Assembly: GCF_001421325.1 (NCBI RefSeq)
Contig: NZ_LMJY01000006.1
Span: 1 to 64,000, forward strand
Direction: 5' to 3'
DNA length: 64,000 nucleotides
From: Novosphingobium sp. Leaf2
Lineage (GTDB): Bacteria; Pseudomonadota; Alphaproteobacteria; Sphingomonadales; Sphingomonadaceae
In this document: one piece after another, positions 44,310-54,090 of the stretch
Position numbering within the stretch: position 1 is the stretch's first letter
Layout: the number at the start of each line of letters is the position of its first letter
The notes under the pieces: model-generated
Database searches by the model: none
Told to the model about the DNA's origin: nothing
Seen by the model: only the letters and a program-made list of their open reading frames with translations
Translations under genes and position numbers: made by a program

Positions 44310-44963
44310 TCAATTTCCCTTGGTGGAGGTGCCGGAAACGATGTTGCCCTTGCCGGTCGGGCTCGCCTCGCGCCACGCCTGGATCGCCTTGTTGGACGTG
44401 CGCACGGTGTTGCCGGTATCGTCGTTGCCGTGCAGCAGGTCTTCCGGGTTCGCCATCATTGCGGCAAGGTTGGAGTTCACGGCGCAGCCGTAGTTGCTGG
44501 ACGTGGCGTTGTTGGGATTGAAATCGTTCTTGGCCGACCAGTCCGGGCAGCCCGGCACGCTGGCTTTCGCGCGTGAGATGATGATGCGCGCGGTGCCGGC
44601 CGGGATCATGTCGGCGGTTTCGGGCACGCCGTCGCCCAGCAGCACGCCATAACGTGCGGCCACAGCCTCCACCGCGCTGCGCGTAGCGGGGCTGGACGCG
44701 GGATCGTCGAGATATACCTTGTCCCCATACCTGGGCCTTAGTGCTTCCAGCCAGTCGGCGAGGCGGGACTGCTCGCCATAGGCAAGTCCGCTGCCGGACG
44801 TGGTCACGTCCATCGCATACTGCACCTTTTCCACTACCGGCTGGTGCACCGAATACATCGAGCGATTGGTGGGAATGCCGCCGCATGCCGACAGGGCAAG
44901 CGCCAGCCCGGCGGTGAGGGCGGTGGAGGCAAGGGCCTTGCGGCCGCGATTATGGTTGAACAT
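44310..44963 (-). CDS. cpaD: Tad pilus lipoprotein CpaD
   Basis: A 217-aa outer-membrane-associated lipoprotein of the Tad secretin complex. The signal peptide ends in the lipobox LSAC near residue 27. The C-terminal half carries GCAVNSNLAAMMANPEDL, the conserved CpaD feature. The ATG at 44963 has AGAGG six bases upstream and lies 11 bases after the cpaC stop. Confidence 0.9.
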   Translation of the reverse strand: MFNHNRGRKALASTALTAGLALALSACGGIPTNRSMYSVHQPVVEKVQYAMDVTTSGSGLAYGEQSRLADWLEALRPRYGDKVYLDDPASSPATRSAVEAVAARYGVLLGDGVPETADMIPAGTARIIISRAKASVPGCPDWSAKNDFNPNNATSSNYGCAVNSNLAAMMANPEDLLHGNDDTGNTVRTSNKAIQAWREASPTGKGNIVSGTSTKGN

Positions 44964-44974
44964 GGTCACCTCTC

Positions 44975-46507
44975 TCACTTCAGGCTGAAGCCGGGCTTGG
45001 CGCTATCGGCAGCGCCGGTCGTCCCCCGGCCGGGCATGGGCGGCGTGGTGCTGCGCATCGCCTCGGGGCGCTTGGCCCCGCTGACGCCATCGCTGTCCAT
45101 GTTGCCCAGAATGCGCTGCAGTTCGTTCGGCGAATTGAAGCCGTCTGTCGGCAGCGCGATCTGCGAGGACGCGTTGACCGGCTGCACCAGATACGGCGTC
45201 ACGATGATCACCAGTTCGGTCTCCCCACGCTTGTAGCTGGTGGAGCGGAACAGCGAGCCCAAAATGGGAATGTCGCCCGCGCCCGGCATCTTCTGGATGG
45301 CGTTGGACGTGTTGTTGCTCAGCAGGCCGGCGATCATGAAGCTCTGCCCCGAACCCAGTTCCACCGTGGTTTCGGTGCGGCGCACGGTAAGCGCCGGGAT
45401 CGAAAAGCCGCCGATCGTGACCGCGCCTTCGCTGGAAAGCTCGGACACTTCCGGGCGCACGCGCATGGAGATGCGGCCATTGGACAGCACCGTGGGCGTA
45501 TAGCTGAGGCTGACGCCGTATTTCTTGTAATCCACCGACGTCGCGCCAAGCCCCTGGCTCAACGGAATGGGAAACTCGCCGCCGGCCAGGAACTCGGCAG
45601 TTTCGCCGGACAGCGCGGTAAGCGTTGGCTGCGCCAACGTGCTGACGAGGCCGACAGTTTCACCGGCATCAAGCGCACCCAGGATGTTGAGGCCCAGGAG
45701 TTTGCCGGCAAAGCCGAGCGTAGTGCCGGTGGAACTGGCGGTTACGTCGGTACCGGGCACCGTCGTAACTGCGCCGGTCACGGGGTTGATGAAAGTTTGC
45801 GTCACGGCGCCTGTGCCCACGCCCAAAGCGCGGCCCGGATTGTATGCGGTGCCGATCGCCCCGCCTTGCCCGACGCCAAACTTGAATCCGCCGGTGCCAT
45901 CCAGCGTTGCCAGCTTGGAACTGAGCGACTTGACCAGCGAGCGGCTTACTTCGGCGATGCGCACCTGCAGGTTGACCTGCAGCGGCGTCGCCTGGCGCAG
46001 GCGGGTGATGATGTTGGCGTCCTTGCCGGCATAGGCCTGCACCAGACGTTCAGCCTCCGCCGCATCTTCCGGGGCCTTGACGGTGCCGGTCAGCAGGAAC
46101 GTGTTCGACCCCATCGTGGACACCGCGATCTGCGCGTCCGGCATCGCCAGGCGCAGCATCGAATCGACGCTGTCAAAGTTGGAGCCAACCCGCACCGTGC
46201 CGGACCAGACGACCGCGCCCGCCGCATTGCTGGCATACACCGTGGTGGTGCCGCCGGCTTTGCCGAACACGTAGAACTGGTGGCCGGTCTTTACCTGAAC
46301 ATCCGCCACCGCGTCGTTGGAAACGAACACGTCCGTCATGGTGCCGGGCACGTTGATGAGCTGGCCGTTGCCGATGGACAGCTGGATGTCCTGCGTGGGC
46401 CGTGTCACCGAAGCGGGCAGGGTTCCTGCGGCCGAAGCCGGCAGGGCGATGGCCAGCGGGGAAAGCGCGCAGGCGGTCAGCATGGACATGAGAAGGCTAG
46501 GCTTCAT
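44975..46507 (-). CDS. cpaC: Tad pilus secretin CpaC (RcpA)
   Basis: About 510 aa, the outer-membrane secretin ring of the Tad pilus. A signal peptide (to about residue 26, ASA) precedes a pilus-assembly N domain (SIGNGQLINVPGTMTDVFVS), a BON-like region and the secretin domain, including VSTLAQPTLTALSGETAEFLAGGEFP. The ATG at 46507 has GAGGG upstream and begins a clean signal peptide. An alternative ATG at 46570 overlaps the cpaB stop by four bases (ATGA) and would add 21 residues. Confidence 0.9.
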   Translation of the reverse strand: MKPSLLMSMLTACALSPLAIALPASAAGTLPASVTRPTQDIQLSIGNGQLINVPGTMTDVFVSNDAVADVQVKTGHQFYVFGKAGGTTTVYASNAAGAVVWSGTVRVGSNFDSVDSMLRLAMPDAQIAVSTMGSNTFLLTGTVKAPEDAAEAERLVQAYAGKDANIITRLRQATPLQVNLQVRIAEVSRSLVKSLSSKLATLDGTGGFKFGVGQGGAIGTAYNPGRALGVGTGAVTQTFINPVTGAVTTVPGTDVTASSTGTTLGFAGKLLGLNILGALDAGETVGLVSTLAQPTLTALSGETAEFLAGGEFPIPLSQGLGATSVDYKKYGVSLSYTPTVLSNGRISMRVRPEVSELSSEGAVTIGGFSIPALTVRRTETTVELGSGQSFMIAGLLSNNTSNAIQKMPGAGDIPILGSLFRSTSYKRGETELVIIVTPYLVQPVNASSQIALPTDGFNSPNELQRILGNMDSDGVSGAKRPEAMRSTTPPMPGRGTTGAADSAKPGFSLK

Positions 46508-46566
46508 CGGGGTGCCCTCGAAGGCTGGAAAGGGTGTGGCGCGCAGGCGCGGCATGGTGAGCGTCA

Positions 46567-47574
46567 TCATTTGCCGCTCACCGGTTCGTCAGTGGTGGTC
46601 TTGCCGCGGGTGACGCGCACCACGGGGCCAGTGTGGACGGGTACGCCGCTGGCTGCTTGCGGTGCAGGACCAGCCATGGCCATCGCTGGCTGGGCCGGTG
46701 CGGCTTGCGATGGAATGCTGGAGCGCTGGAAGCGCGAGACGTCGCCGCCGGTCACATACGTGCTCTGCCCGTCGATCGGACGGTCCATCGCGGCGCGCAT
46801 CAAGGCTTCTTCCTGCTGGCGGGTCGCGCCTTCGGGAACCTTGACCTGGCCGCTCGCAAGCACCCGGTCGAATTCGCCCTGGTTGTCGGCAATGGCCCGC
46901 AGTGACAGGCTGATTTCGCCGATCTGCTGCGCCACGGCGACCTTTTCGGCGATGCGCGGGGTTACTTCCAGCGTCACCGTGGCGAATCCGCGAACGGTGG
47001 TCTTGCCGTCCACCACGTCGCTCGTGGTGGCCTGGTCGGTGGCGAGGACGCGCAAGTTGCGCAGGATCGTTTCGGCGGCGCGCAGCGCATTGCCTTGTCC
47101 CTGCACTTGCTGGGTGAGGACGAGATCGACGTGATCGCCGGGGAACACGAAGCCGCCCACGCCGGTTTTGGCCGATACGGGGATAGTGACAGCGCGCATG
47201 CCCGGCCCGAGTGCGGCGGCGAGGAAACCACGATCGCCCGGGGCCACCAGCGCGCCTTGGGTCAAGGGCTGACCTGCGGTGATCGGAAAGCGCACCACGG
47301 TGCCAAGCAGCTTGCTCATGTCCGCCTTGCCATCGAGGAAGTAGGCGTCCTGCACCATGTTGTCAGGCCAGCTCTGGAACGATACCGAATCGGCGGTGAT
47401 GATCGTGCCAACCGGCAACGCGCGCTGAGCGACCAGAACCTTGGGTCCGGTCGGCGCCGTTACCGCCTGCGCCTGCGGCGTCGCGCCGCCTGCAAACATC
47501 GACCTTGCGGCAAACGCGGTGAAAGCCGCAACGAGCAGCGCAACCGCAAGCAGCACCACCTTTTTCCTGTCCAT
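46567..47574 (-). CDS. cpaB: Tad pilus assembly protein CpaB (RcpC)
   Basis: About 335 aa, a periplasmic partner of the secretin. An N-terminal membrane anchor is followed by the SAF domain (VLVAQRALPVGTIITADSV) and the RcpC domain (GVGGFVFPGDHVDLVLTQ). The C-terminus is rich in Ala/Pro. The start at 47574 (MDRKKVV) is favoured; the frame extends to a TTG at 47595. It lies between cpaA and cpaC. Confidence 0.9.
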   Translation of the reverse strand: MDRKKVVLLAVALLVAAFTAFAARSMFAGGATPQAQAVTAPTGPKVLVAQRALPVGTIITADSVSFQSWPDNMVQDAYFLDGKADMSKLLGTVVRFPITAGQPLTQGALVAPGDRGFLAAALGPGMRAVTIPVSAKTGVGGFVFPGDHVDLVLTQQVQGQGNALRAAETILRNLRVLATDQATTSDVVDGKTTVRGFATVTLEVTPRIAEKVAVAQQIGEISLSLRAIADNQGEFDRVLASGQVKVPEGATRQQEEALMRAAMDRPIDGQSTYVTGGDVSRFQRSSIPSQAAPAQPAMAMAGPAPQAASGVPVHTGPVVRVTRGKTTTDEPVSGK

Positions 47575-47653
47575 GGCTTGGAAAGCCCCTTGCAATAACC
47601 CCGGTCTGTCAGGGCGGTATGCGCTTAATTGGTTAAGAACGGGTTCACCCCGT

Positions 47654-48349
47654 TCACGCGGTTATCGTGGCCAGCATTTCGGTACCGATTACCCACAAGG
47701 CGGCAGCGGCGATGGCGATGCCGTACGGCACTTCGATGCGCGATTTCTGCCGGCGCATTACGCGGCGCAGGCCCCACGTCAGCAGCACGACCAGCACCAG
47801 CAGCGCGGCAAAGATGAGCCATATGTTGGGCATGGTGTTGGCGACGAAGACTATCGCGGCAGGTGGGATCAGCGGCCCGTGAGTCGCAGTGGCGATCGCC
47901 ATCGCGGTCAGACAGCCGATCGCCAATACGGTGGCGAGCATGGCCAGCGTGTCTGCTGTTCGCGCTTCCCGGTCGCGCTGCATGTTGAACAGCGCCATCG
48001 CGAGCGAGCCGCCGCCGCCCAGAATCGCCATCAGCACGAACAGCTGGAAGAAGCTGGCAGGCGCAAACCACAGCGCCAGCGCGGTGAGCAGTTTCACGTC
48101 GCCGCCACCCATCTGTCCGGCGGCGAACAACAGCGCGGCCACCGCGAACGTGCCGGCTGCCAGCGCAAGTTGCCAGCCGATGGCGGACAGCGGCAGGTCC
48201 GTTGCCAGCCACCACAGCGGCGCGGCGAGCGCGATGGCGAGGTTGAGCGTGTTGGCGATCGTGCGGCTGCGCCAGTCGGTCACCGCTGCAACGAGCAGGG
48301 CCGTTGCCAGCGCCGCCAGCAGTGCGTAGGAAAAGGCAGCGCCTGTCAT
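47654..48349 (-). CDS. cpaA: Prepilin peptidase CpaA (TadV)
   Basis: About 231 aa, an inner-membrane aspartic peptidase that cleaves Flp prepilins and pseudopilins. The two catalytic Asp are seen in VTDWRSRTIAN and in the GxGD-type motif MGGGDVKLL. There are six or more membrane helices. The frame extends to an ATG at 48409, but 48349 begins the first helix naturally and leaves promoter space to the divergent hydrolase. The 80 bases to cpaB hold no pilin gene. Confidence 0.88.
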   Translation of the reverse strand: MTGAAFSYALLAALATALLVAAVTDWRSRTIANTLNLAIALAAPLWWLATDLPLSAIGWQLALAAGTFAVAALLFAAGQMGGGDVKLLTALALWFAPASFFQLFVLMAILGGGGSLAMALFNMQRDREARTADTLAMLATVLAIGCLTAMAIATATHGPLIPPAAIVFVANTMPNIWLIFAALLVLVVLLTWGLRRVMRRQKSRIEVPYGIAIAAAALWVIGTEMLATITA

Positions 48350-48412
48350 GCGGTTGGCTGTACATCGAGCATCACTACCAAACGGTAACCAGGATTTCGG
48401 ACCCGCCATATC

Positions 48413-49396
48413 GTGACTTCGGCCCTAAACGCTCTCCTGCATTCCCCGGCACGCCGCGCAATCCCGCCGGAGGCGGTCGAGTCGCGTTGGGCCCTGCCTG
48501 ACGGGCACCTGCTGCGCCGGATCGACTGGCCGGTCTCCAAGCGTCCACGTGGGTCCATCCTGTTCATGCCGGGGCGCGGCGATGCTTACGAAAAATGGCT
48601 GGAAACGCTGGATGGCTGGCACCGCGAAGGGTGGCAGGTGACGGCGGCGGACTGGCGCGGGCAGGCCGGGTCAGGCCGGCTGGGTAGCGATGCGTCGACC
48701 GGCCATGTCTCCGACTTTGCGGTGTGGGTCGCTGATTATGCGGCGCTGTTCGCGCAGTGGCGCGCGTCAACGCCCGGGCCGCACGTGGCGGTGGGTCATT
48801 CGATGGGCGGCCATCTGGTGCTGCGCGCCGTGGCGGAAGGCGTGGCGGCGCCCGACGCGATGGTGCTGTCCGCGCCGATGCTGGGCATTCATCCCACCTG
48901 GGTGCCGACGCGGGTTCTTCACCGCATCGCGCGCGCGATCGTGCGATTGGGTGATCCGCGCCGGCCGGCCTGGAAGGGCGGCGAGAAGCCGGGCGCCAAG
49001 ATGAGCGGCGCGCGCGCATCGCGCAGCCTGCTGCTCACGCATGACGACAGCCGCTATGACGATGAACAGTGGTGGCGGGCGAAGCGCCCTATCATCGCGA
49101 TGGGACCGGCAAGCTGGGGCTGGATCGAATGCGCGCTCGCCTCGATCCGGATGCTGGAGCAATCGGGGATGCTGGAGGCGGTACAGGCGCCCACGCTGAT
49201 CCTTGGCACCAGCGTAGACGGGCTTGTTTCATGGCCCGCGATCCGACGCGCCGCGCGCCGGTTGCCACAAGGCAAACTGGATGCGTTCGGCCCGGAATGT
49301 CGCCACGAAATCCTGCGTGAAGTCGATGTGGTGCGCGATCGCGCGCTTGCCAGCATCAGGGACTTCCTGAACCAGCACGCGCCCGCTAGGGCCTGA
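48413..49396 (+). CDS. Alpha/beta hydrolase, lysophospholipase-like
   Basis: A 327-aa serine hydrolase of the monoglyceride lipase/PldB type. The nucleophile elbow is GHSMGGHLVLRAV near residue 129. Earlier, ILFMPGRGDAYEKW supplies the oxyanion loop and ADWRGQAGSGR is the usual family segment. The His lies near the C-terminus (CRHEILRE). It starts with GTG at 48413. An FAD oxidoreductase gene follows after five bases, so the two are probably co-transcribed. Confidence 0.87.
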   Translation: MTSALNALLHSPARRAIPPEAVESRWALPDGHLLRRIDWPVSKRPRGSILFMPGRGDAYEKWLETLDGWHREGWQVTAADWRGQAGSGRLGSDASTGHVSDFAVWVADYAALFAQWRASTPGPHVAVGHSMGGHLVLRAVAEGVAAPDAMVLSAPMLGIHPTWVPTRVLHRIARAIVRLGDPRRPAWKGGEKPGAKMSGARASRSLLLTHDDSRYDDEQWWRAKRPIIAMGPASWGWIECALASIRMLEQSGMLEAVQAPTLILGTSVDGLVSWPAIRRAARRLPQGKLDAFGPECRHEILREVDVVRDRALASIRDFLNQHAPARA

Positions 49397-49401
49397 TCCA
49401 C

Positions 49402-50490
49402 ATGGACTCGTCGTTTGATATCGCCATCGTGGGCGCGGGCATGGCCGGTGCGTCGCTGGCGGCTGCGCTGGGTCCCTCGGGCGCGTCTATTGTGCTGCTG
49501 GAGGCTGAGGATCGGCCCGGCTACCATGCCACGGGGCGCTCTGCCGCGTTCTGGACCGAAAGCTATGGCGGCCCCGGTGTCCAGCCGCTGACGAGCGCGT
49601 CAGGCCCCACCCTGCGCGCGCTGGGCGTGCTGACCCCGCGCGGAGCATTGACCCTGGGCCGGGCAGGGCAGGAGGCTCAGGTGGCGGCTTTCGCACAGGA
49701 ATACCGGGCTGCCGGCGTCACGGTAGACCTGCTTGACCGGGAGGACGTATCGCGGCGCGTTCCCGGCCTGCGCCCGGAATGGACCTGCGGCGCGCTGGAG
49801 CCCAGCACCTGCGACATCGATGTGGCCGCGCTGCACCAGCATTACCTCGCGGCGTGCAAGGCGCAGGGCGCGCAAGTGTGGTGCCGGGCAGGGCTGGCGG
49901 CGGCGCAGCGCATGGCATCGGGCTGGCAACTGACACTGGCCGATGGGAAACAGGTGTCCGCAGGGATCCTGGTCAACGCGGCTGGCGCCTGGGCAGACCG
50001 GGTGGCGGGACTTGCGGGTATCAGGCCCTTGGGCATTGTGCCGTACCGGCGGACCATTGCGCAGCTGGTGGTGGACGGGCCGGTGGGTGACGACCTCCCG
50101 CTGGTGCTGGATGTGGCGGGGCAATTCTACTTCAAGCCCGAAAATGGGCGCATCTGGCTTAGCCCGCATGACGAAACGCCCAGCGGCCCGTGCGATGCCG
50201 CAGCCGAAGAACTGGACGTGGCGCTGGCGATCGACCGGTTCGAGCGGGTGGTGGACTGGCGTGTGGAGCGGGTGGAACACCGTTGGGCGGGGCTGCGCTC
50301 GTTCGCGCCCGATCGCCTGCCGGTCTATGGTTTTGCGCCTGGCGATGCCGGGTTTTTCTGGTTCGCCGGGCAGGGCGGCTTCGGCATCCAGACCGCGCCG
50401 GCCGCAGCCCATCTGGCGGCGCGCCTGCTGACGGGTGCTGCGCCCGGCGCCATCGACCCGGCGCCTTTCGCGCCCAATCGCTTCGGCTGA
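49402..50490 (+). CDS. FAD-dependent oxidoreductase, DAO family
   Basis: A 362-aa flavoprotein related to glycine and D-amino-acid oxidases or dehydrogenases. The Rossmann motif IVGAGMAGASLAAAL at residue 9 and the ATGRSAAFWTESYG segment mark the FAD site. GAWADRVAGLAGI and GQGGFGIQTAPAAA near the C-terminus complete the family pattern. The substrate is unknown. It is five bases downstream of the hydrolase gene and convergent with the FUSC gene. Confidence 0.87.
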   Translation: MDSSFDIAIVGAGMAGASLAAALGPSGASIVLLEAEDRPGYHATGRSAAFWTESYGGPGVQPLTSASGPTLRALGVLTPRGALTLGRAGQEAQVAAFAQEYRAAGVTVDLLDREDVSRRVPGLRPEWTCGALEPSTCDIDVAALHQHYLAACKAQGAQVWCRAGLAAAQRMASGWQLTLADGKQVSAGILVNAAGAWADRVAGLAGIRPLGIVPYRRTIAQLVVDGPVGDDLPLVLDVAGQFYFKPENGRIWLSPHDETPSGPCDAAAEELDVALAIDRFERVVDWRVERVEHRWAGLRSFAPDRLPVYGFAPGDAGFFWFAGQGGFGIQTAPAAAHLAARLLTGAAPGAIDPAPFAPNRFG

Positions 50491-50493
50491 CGG

Positions 50494-51600
50494 CTACTCG
50501 CCGCTCGCACTGTCGGTCACGCGGCTGGTCTCTTTGCGGCCCGGGGCAACGAAATGCCAGGTGAGCAGGACCGGCTCCAGCACGGCCATGCCCACGAAAA
50601 TGCTGACCAGTCGGGCTACTCCCGGCCCGATCTGCGCGTCGGCATAACTGTCCGGCACCAGCACCGCGATCACAGCCAGGGTGAATTGCAGGCCCAGATA
50701 CGTGACACCGGGCAATCCGTTTTCGATATGGCGGCCGATCACGATGCCCAGGCACGTTCCGGCGATCAGCACCGGCACGCTGCCTTGCGCCGCCAGCAGC
50801 ACCCCCAGCGCCAGGGCCCCGCCGGCCATGCAGCCCAGCGCGCGATAAAGCAGCCTGCGGGACACCGGCACCAGTCCGCTGGCGCCGATCCCGGTCACTG
50901 GCACGATCATCACCGCCATGATCGTAACCGCGGCCTGGGAAAGCTGGGGCAGGCCGACCAGCGCATGCAGCAGGGGCAATGTGGCGATGGCGAGCCCGGC
51001 TTGCGCGGCATGCCGCGCGGCGGTGGGGTTCCAGGTCATGCGCCCACCTGCCGGCTTGCGATCGGTCCACCAGCGCCTGCCTGCCCACAGTCCAACGGCC
51101 ACGCTGACAAGGGTGCACGCGGCGGTCCCGGCGATGACTTCGAGCAGGCGTGTCCGGGCAAAGCCGTAGGTATCGAGATCGGTTCGCTCGATCTTGTCGA
51201 ACAGGATCATTTCGAAGGTCAGGCCGAACAGCAGCCACCCATAGCCGCGCTTTGCCGTCAGCATGCCGTACAGCCCCAGCGCGCCGATCAGCGCGCCCGC
51301 GATCATCTGCAGCGGCAGGGATTGCGCTGCATAAGGCACGATGGCCAAGGCAAGCGCCGAACCCAGCAGCGTGCCGATGATCCGCATGGTCCCGCGCAGC
51401 AGGGTTTCTGCGGTATCGCTTTTCAGCAGGATGAACGCGCTGAACGCCGCCCACCCCACCATCGTCGCGCCGATCGCGTGCGCAAACACGATGGCCAGCA
51501 TTACCGAGGCGACGCAGGCCCATTCGTCCGCCATGCGTGGACCCGGCGTTACCAGCGCCCGCGCTTCGGTGCGCAAGGTGCGGGTTAGGGGGGTGCTCAA
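50494..51600 (-). CDS. FUSC-family membrane protein (aromatic acid exporter-like)
   Basis: About 368 aa with two blocks of membrane helices (from SVMLAIVFAHAIGATMVGWA and from AGLAIATLPLLHALVG), separated by a short soluble loop. It fits the FUSC/ArAE exporter fold. The start is uncertain. A TTG at 51600 places it just after rnhA, a TTG at 51576 and an ATG at 51534 are also in frame, and the open frame upstream lies inside rnhA. The transported substrate is not known. Confidence 0.75.
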   Translation of the reverse strand: MSTPLTRTLRTEARALVTPGPRMADEWACVASVMLAIVFAHAIGATMVGWAAFSAFILLKSDTAETLLRGTMRIIGTLLGSALALAIVPYAAQSLPLQMIAGALIGALGLYGMLTAKRGYGWLLFGLTFEMILFDKIERTDLDTYGFARTRLLEVIAGTAACTLVSVAVGLWAGRRWWTDRKPAGGRMTWNPTAARHAAQAGLAIATLPLLHALVGLPQLSQAAVTIMAVMIVPVTGIGASGLVPVSRRLLYRALGCMAGGALALGVLLAAQGSVPVLIAGTCLGIVIGRHIENGLPGVTYLGLQFTLAVIAVLVPDSYADAQIGPGVARLVSIFVGMAVLEPVLLTWHFVAPGRKETSRVTDSASGE

Positions 51601-51620
51601 GAATCGAGCCGACGCAGTGG

Positions 51621-52055
51621 TTATGCCGCCGCCTTGGCCGCATCGCTGGCGAGCTTGTCGACGCGTTCGTTCTCTACATGGCCGCTGTGGCCGCGCACCC
51701 ATTGCCATTGCACCTTGTGCCGCCCGGCCGCTTCGATCAGGTCGTGCCACAGGTCCGCATTGCGCACCGGCTGCTTGCTGGCATTGATCCAGCCCTTCTT
51801 CTTCCAGCCGTGCACCCACTTGGTGATGCCGTCGATCACATACTTGCTGTCGGTATGGAGGGTGACGTCGCACGGCTCGGTAAGCGCATTGAGCGCCTTG
51901 ATGGCAGCGGTCATCTCCATGCGGTTGTTGGTGGTGTCCGCCTCGCCGCCGGACATTTCCTTTTCGTGGTCGCCCATGCGCAGCAACGCGCCCCACCCGC
52001 CCGGGCCGGGATTGCCCTTGCAGGCGCCGTCGGTGAAGACATCCACCTGCTTCAT
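51621..52055 (-). CDS. rnhA: Ribonuclease HI
   Basis: A 144-aa endonuclease that cuts RNA in RNA-DNA hybrids. The full DEDD set is present: Asp9 ([14 protein letters not shown]), Glu47 (NNRMEMTA), Asp69 (HTDSKYV) and Asp133 (NERVDKLA), with the loop His near 123. Its ATG overlaps the thrB stop by four bases (ATGA). It is the third gene of ispH-thrB-rnhA. Confidence 0.96.
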   Translation of the reverse strand: MKQVDVFTDGACKGNPGPGGWGALLRMGDHEKEMSGGEADTTNNRMEMTAAIKALNALTEPCDVTLHTDSKYVIDGITKWVHGWKKKGWINASKQPVRNADLWHDLIEAAGRHKVQWQWVRGHSGHVENERVDKLASDAAKAAA

Positions 52056-53038
52056 GCGAAAATCTCCGTATTTACCGGGTCGGCGTAGAACTGCAGGCGG
52101 CGGGCGAAGGCCATCGGGTCTTTAGGGGTGACCAGCGCGCCGGCTGGCGTGTTGAGCCAGTCATACGCCCGCGTCGCCAGGAACCGCATGGCCGCGCCGC
52201 GCGCCAGCAGCGGTAGAGCGGCGCGCTCGGTCACGCTCAGCGGGCGGACCGCATCGTAGCCTTCCAGCAGGGCGGCAGACAGATCGGCGCGGAACTGCCC
52301 GCCGTCAGGGCTGAAGCACCACGCGGCATGCGTTACGGCAACGTCGTACGCCAGAATGTCGGTGCAGGCGAAGTAGAAGTCGATCAGGCCGGTCACCCGC
52401 TCGCCCAGCATCAGCACGTTGTCAGGAAACAGGTCGGCATGGATGACGCCGCGCGGCAGGTCTGCCGCCCATTGCGCATCCAGCACCGCCAGTTCGCGAT
52501 CGACCAGCCTCCCAAGGTCCGGGTGGATCGAATCGAGGCCGCTGCGCCCGCACTGGTCCAGCAACCGCCGCCAGGCCGGCAGCGCCAGCGCGTTTACCCG
52601 CGAATCGGGAAAGTCTGCCGCGGCCAGATGGATCTGCGCCAGCGCCCCGCCCACCGCGCGCGCCTGGCCGGGCATGGGCTCGGACACCGATACGCCGGGC
52701 AGGAATTCGATCAGCGCCAGCGCCTTGTCGCCTTCGGGCGTGGGGTGAAGGCGATAGCTGGCGCCGTGCGCATCATGCATCGTGCGCGGCACCGGGCAGC
52801 CCTTGGCGGCAAGATGATCCAGCAGGTTCAGGAAGAACGGCAGGTCCGCGATCTCGGTGCGCGTTTCGTAGATCGTCAGGATGAACCGCCGCGCCGTGCC
52901 GCTTGCCTCGGTCTCGATCAGCCAGTTGCTGTTGGAAACGCCTTCCGCGATGCCCTTTGCCGAAACCAGCGTGCCGACGTTGAAGGCGGCGATGATGTCG
53001 GCCATCTCCTCGGCACCCAGCCGGGTGTAGACTGCCAT
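52052..53038 (-). CDS. thrB: Homoserine kinase ThrB, choline-kinase-like type
   Basis: A 328-aa kinase that phosphorylates homoserine in threonine synthesis. It is the APH-fold enzyme found in alphaproteobacteria, not the GHMP type. It shows [11 protein letters not shown], the catalytic [11 protein letters not shown] (Brenner motif) and the metal-binding [17 protein letters not shown]. It starts four bases after the ispH stop and overlaps the rnhA start. Confidence 0.93.
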   Translation of the reverse strand: MAVYTRLGAEEMADIIAAFNVGTLVSAKGIAEGVSNSNWLIETEASGTARRFILTIYETRTEIADLPFFLNLLDHLAAKGCPVPRTMHDAHGASYRLHPTPEGDKALALIEFLPGVSVSEPMPGQARAVGGALAQIHLAAADFPDSRVNALALPAWRRLLDQCGRSGLDSIHPDLGRLVDRELAVLDAQWAADLPRGVIHADLFPDNVLMLGERVTGLIDFYFACTDILAYDVAVTHAAWCFSPDGGQFRADLSAALLEGYDAVRPLSVTERAALPLLARGAAMRFLATRAYDWLNTPAGALVTPKDPMAFARRLQFYADPVNTEIFA

Positions 53039-53042
53039 CGGT

Positions 53043-54023
53043 TCAGCGCACCAGCTGGCGGGGCAGCTTGAAAGTCATGTGCTCACGCGTGGTGACGATC
53101 TCTTCGGTGCCCACTTCGCGCAGTTCCTTGATGCGCGCGACCACTTCGTTGACCAGTTCCTCCGGCGCGGAGGCGCCGGCCGTCAGCCCCACCACATCGA
53201 TGCCGTCCAGCCATGCCGGATCGATTTCGGCGGCGCGCTGGATCATCTGCGCGGGCACGCCTTCGCGCTGCGCCACTTCCACCAGCCGCAGCGAGTTCGA
53301 GCTTTTGGGCGAGCCGATTACCAGCACCAGCTGGCACTGCGGCGCGATCTGCTTCACGGCGGCCTGGCGGTTGGACGTGGCATAGCAGATGTCTTCGGCC
53401 TTGGGCGCGATGACATCGGGAAACCGGGTCTGGATCGCCTGAATGATGGCCGCCGTATCGTCCACCGACAGCGTGGTCTGCGACAGGTAGCACAGCTCCA
53501 CCCCGTCCGGCACGCGCACCGTGCCAACATCTTCCACGGTCTGCACCAGCGTCATCGCACCTTCGGGAACCTGTCCGAACGTGCCGATCACTTCGGGATG
53601 GCCGGCGTGGCCGATGAACAGGATATGGCGCCCGGCATCGATCTGCCGTTCGGCCTGGCGGTGGACCTTGCTGACCAGCGGGCAGGTGGCATCCAGCCAT
53701 TCCAGGCCGCGTGCGGTGGCCGCAGCCGGCACCGCCTTGGGCACACCGTGCGCGCTGAAGATCACCGGCACGCCATCGGGCACTTCGTCCAGCTCTTCCA
53801 CGAACACCGCGCCCTTGGCCTTCAGGGTATCGACCACGAACTTGTTGTGCACGATCTCATGGCGCACATAGACCGGTGCGCCGTAGATCTCGATCGCCCG
53901 CTCGACGATTTCGATGGCCCGGTCCACCCCGGCGCAAAACCCGCGCGGGGCTGCGATCAGAAGGCGCAGCGGCTGGAGCGGCTGAGCAAGCGGCGTCGTC
54001 GTGGACGGAAAGGGCGCGTTCAT
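53043..54023 (-). CDS. ispH: 4-hydroxy-3-methylbut-2-enyl diphosphate reductase
   Basis: A 326-aa [4Fe-4S] enzyme, the last step of the MEP isoprenoid pathway, making IPP and DMAPP. The three cluster cysteines are Cys30 (PRGFCAGV), Cys114 (DATCPLV) and Cys213 ([10 protein letters not shown]). The catalytic Glu and His motifs ([20 protein letters not shown]) are intact. The gene is essential in most bacteria. It is first in ispH-thrB-rnhA and divergent from a lipoprotein gene. Confidence 0.96.
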   Translation of the reverse strand: MNAPFPSTTTPLAQPLQPLRLLIAAPRGFCAGVDRAIEIVERAIEIYGAPVYVRHEIVHNKFVVDTLKAKGAVFVEELDEVPDGVPVIFSAHGVPKAVPAAATARGLEWLDATCPLVSKVHRQAERQIDAGRHILFIGHAGHPEVIGTFGQVPEGAMTLVQTVEDVGTVRVPDGVELCYLSQTTLSVDDTAAIIQAIQTRFPDVIAPKAEDICYATSNRQAAVKQIAPQCQLVLVIGSPKSSNSLRLVEVAQREGVPAQMIQRAAEIDPAWLDGIDVVGLTAGASAPEELVNEVVARIKELREVGTEEIVTTREHMTFKLPRQLVR

Positions 54024-54090
54024 GCATGGCCCTCTAGCGCTTTGCCGCGTGCGCCGCTAGGGCAAGCGCACCCCATTCGAGGAAGTGACG

